6,079 nucleotides of DNA from Methanobacteriota archaeon. GTDB taxonomy: Archaea; Halobacteriota; Methanomicrobia; Methanomicrobiales; Methanospirillaceae. The position numbers and the translations under genes were made by a program. This document shows positions 4,449-6,079 of the stretch, piece by piece; within the stretch, counting starts at the first letter, position 1; every line of letters begins with the position of its first letter. Location: assembly GCA_009779205.1 (NCBI GenBank), contig WRER01000059.1, forward strand, positions 1 through 6,079. The letters run 5' to 3'. Below the pieces are notes generated by a model. It made no database searches. It was not told the DNA's origin and was given only the letters and a program-made list of their open reading frames with translations.

Positions 4449-5918
4449 TTATTTCGACAAAATTGCCATAATAATGCGGCCATATGCCGGTCGGGTTATA
4501 ACTGCTCCCACAATCACACCAAGAATTGAGATAATAGCAAATCCTCGAAGTGTTGAGAGATCCATCAGCGCGAGTGGAAGCATTGCAATAACAGCCGTTG
4601 CTGCTGATGCAACAATAATGCCAAGTGCCCGCTGCAAACGCTTTAGATAGATAGTTGGCGACGGTACCTTTCCTTCATGCAAGATTTCGTCTGTAATAAT
4701 CACCAGCTGATCAATACCTGATCCAAGCACTGCAATCAAACCAGCAATAGTTGCGAGATCGAGTTGCATCGTAAGACTTGCAAATCCAAGCAGGATGATA
4801 ATCTCTGATGAATTGATAACTATCATCGGCAGCACGATTGCAGGCTCACGATACCTGAAATAAACAGCGACTGCAACAGCAAACAGTGCAAATATTCCGG
4901 CAATGACGCACCAGAATTTGAACTGTTCACCAAGCTGGGCAGACATCGATCCTGAACCCGCTAGTTTAACATCAACTGGAAGTGCTCCATTACGCAAGTG
5001 AATCTCAAGAACTTGGGCGGCTTGCCTTCCTTCCTCACCAAACCCTGTAGAAGCAACAAGTGAGTTCGATGGTCGAACACTGAGATCTGCTGCAAGCTCT
5101 GGAGATAATGGTGCACTATACACGATTTCTCCATCAAGGTACATGATCAGTGGACGGTTCCTTGGATCAGAAACCGCACCATGCTGAATCGCCCCCTCCT
5201 GGAACTGTCTTGCACCGACTTCTGATAAACTGAATGAAACTCCCCATTGATTACTGTTTGGGGGGTTTTGAGATGGATTTTGAACAGAAGAGATAACATC
5301 CCCAAAGAGGACATGCTCAGTCACTGGGTTTAGAGCATCTCCACCTGTCTGAACACGTATCTCAAACTTCCCCTGCTTTCCAACAACTTCCAGAGCTTCT
5401 GCTATTGAGACGCCGGCAAGTTCAACGCGAATATATCGTGCGACATTGTTCAGACCAACAACGGTGTAAATTCTTGCATCTCTGTTTCCAAGACTGTTTA
5501 CCTTGTTTTCAAGCACTCTCTTGACATCATTTGCAGTATTTTTTACGATTCCGGGATTATATGCAATAAGATTTGCTTCATATTTTTCAAATAATGCAGC
5601 AAGCTCAGCTTCCGGAACAGATTTTCGTATCTCAAGTGTATTTTGATCGATAAAGATGACATCTGTTTCCAGATCTTTTGAGAGACCGGTTATGAGCGAT
5701 TCAAGATTTCTTTGGTCTGTATCAAATGTGACTACTAATCCTTGAAACTCCAGTTGAATCCAGGCACCACCTTCCAGATCAAGTCCATACTTGAGATTCG
5801 TTGTGAGATGTCCATCTTCAAAATGTGGTCCAATCGCAATAACAGAGAGAATCAATATAATAATCAGTGCAAAGACACGATAGTCCTTTACAAGCTCAGT
5901 ATATGATTGTTTATCCAT
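4449..5918 (-). CDS. secD: Protein-export membrane protein SecD, archaeal type
   Basis: SecD partners SecF in the membrane to help pull proteins out of the SecYE channel using the ion gradient. The 489 residues show the standard plan: helix 1 (about 15-30); GLDLEGG (45-51), the equivalent of bacterial GLDLRGG; a large external domain (about 50-330) ending in LRNGALPVDV (308-317); then five helices. Segment DLATIAGLIAVLGSGIDQ (387-404) is the conserved fourth helix, with D403 at the position of the ion-relay aspartate. ITRPAYGRI (474-482) is near the end of the last helix. The ATG shares one base with the secF stop (TAATG) and follows AGGAGG (5928-5933) by nine bases, so translation is coupled. 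The order secF then secD is the reverse of the usual bacterial secD-secF. Archaea lack SecA, so the energy input of this pair is less well understood. Confidence 0.95.
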   Translation of the reverse strand: MDKQSYTELVKDYRVFALIIILILSVIAIGPHFEDGHLTTNLKYGLDLEGGAWIQLEFQGLVVTFDTDQRNLESLITGLSKDLETDVIFIDQNTLEIRKSVPEAELAALFEKYEANLIAYNPGIVKNTANDVKRVLENKVNSLGNRDARIYTVVGLNNVARYIRVELAGVSIAEALEVVGKQGKFEIRVQTGGDALNPVTEHVLFGDVISSVQNPSQNPPNSNQWGVSFSLSEVGARQFQEGAIQHGAVSDPRNRPLIMYLDGEIVYSAPLSPELAADLSVRPSNSLVASTGFGEEGRQAAQVLEIHLRNGALPVDVKLAGSGSMSAQLGEQFKFWCVIAGIFALFAVAVAVYFRYREPAIVLPMIVINSSEIIILLGFASLTMQLDLATIAGLIAVLGSGIDQLVIITDEILHEGKVPSPTIYLKRLQRALGIIVASAATAVIAMLPLALMDLSTLRGFAIISILGVIVGAVITRPAYGRIIMAILSK

Positions 5919-6079
5919 TATGCTCTCCCTCCTTTCTTACGTGCTTTGAAGAAATCTGGCAATGCTCCTCCTTCTGAGTACCATTTCAGGATCCCTGCAT
6001 TCGTGAGCCAGGTATTCATGAGATCAAAGAGAAGTCCAATCAATAAAACAGCGGACATTTCACTGATAATCGTGATATG
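5918..6079 (-). CDS. secF: Protein-export membrane protein SecF, C-terminal end (5' part outside window)
   Basis: The minus-strand frame is open from the window edge and encodes 53 residues ending in KKGGRA. A hydrophobic helix SAVLLIGLLFDLMNTW (9-24) is followed by LTNAGILKWY (25-34), the typical end of archaeal SecF, and a basic tail. The stop overlaps the secD ATG by one base, and the secD ribosome-binding site lies within the last codons. The fragment is short, so identification rests on this motif and on secD next to it. Confidence 0.88.
   Translation of the reverse strand, partial: HITIISEMSAVLLIGLLFDLMNTWLTNAGILKWYSEGGALPDFFKARKKGGRA

Overview
The window looks like a piece of a euryarchaeal chromosome, most likely a methanogen of the Methanomicrobiales type. 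The archaeal call rests on four things: a short KH-only NusA of 143 residues, an archaeal-type SecF/SecD pair, TATA-like boxes placed so that transcripts would start almost at the ATG, and U-rich termination tracts. The methanogen part is inference, because no methanogenesis gene is present. The DNA is moderately AT-rich with AT-richer intergenic gaps. I see no mobile element, CRISPR array, tRNA or rRNA.

Layout. Positions 1-633 (+) hold the C-terminal 210 residues of a TrkH-type K+ channel subunit, cut by the window edge and followed by a hairpin/T-run terminator. Positions 819-1241 (+) encode an unrecognised 140-residue protein that contains a clear internal repeat; its promoter suggests a leaderless mRNA. 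A 354-base gap (1242-1595) carries several short repeats and leads into nusA (1596-2027, +), which overlaps hisE (2027-2332, +) by one base. A hairpin that could terminate both strands closes this convergent junction.

The rest is on the minus strand. One probable unit is a 41-residue single-pass membrane protein (3923-4048) whose 3' end overlaps the start of a 512-residue sodium/solute symporter (2395-3933). Upstream of it lies a small thioredoxin (4122-4391), and upstream of that secD (4449-5918) and the 3' end of secF (5918-6079), which overlap by one base.

Functionally this is mostly housekeeping: K+ uptake, transcription elongation/termination, histidine synthesis, Na+-coupled solute uptake, thiol redox and protein export. 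The parts that deserve a second look are the altered gating elements in the TrkH fragment, the coupled small membrane protein with the symporter, the internally repeated unknown protein, and the detached nusA gene joined to hisE behind a repeat-rich upstream region. I do not see a complete new multi-gene system.
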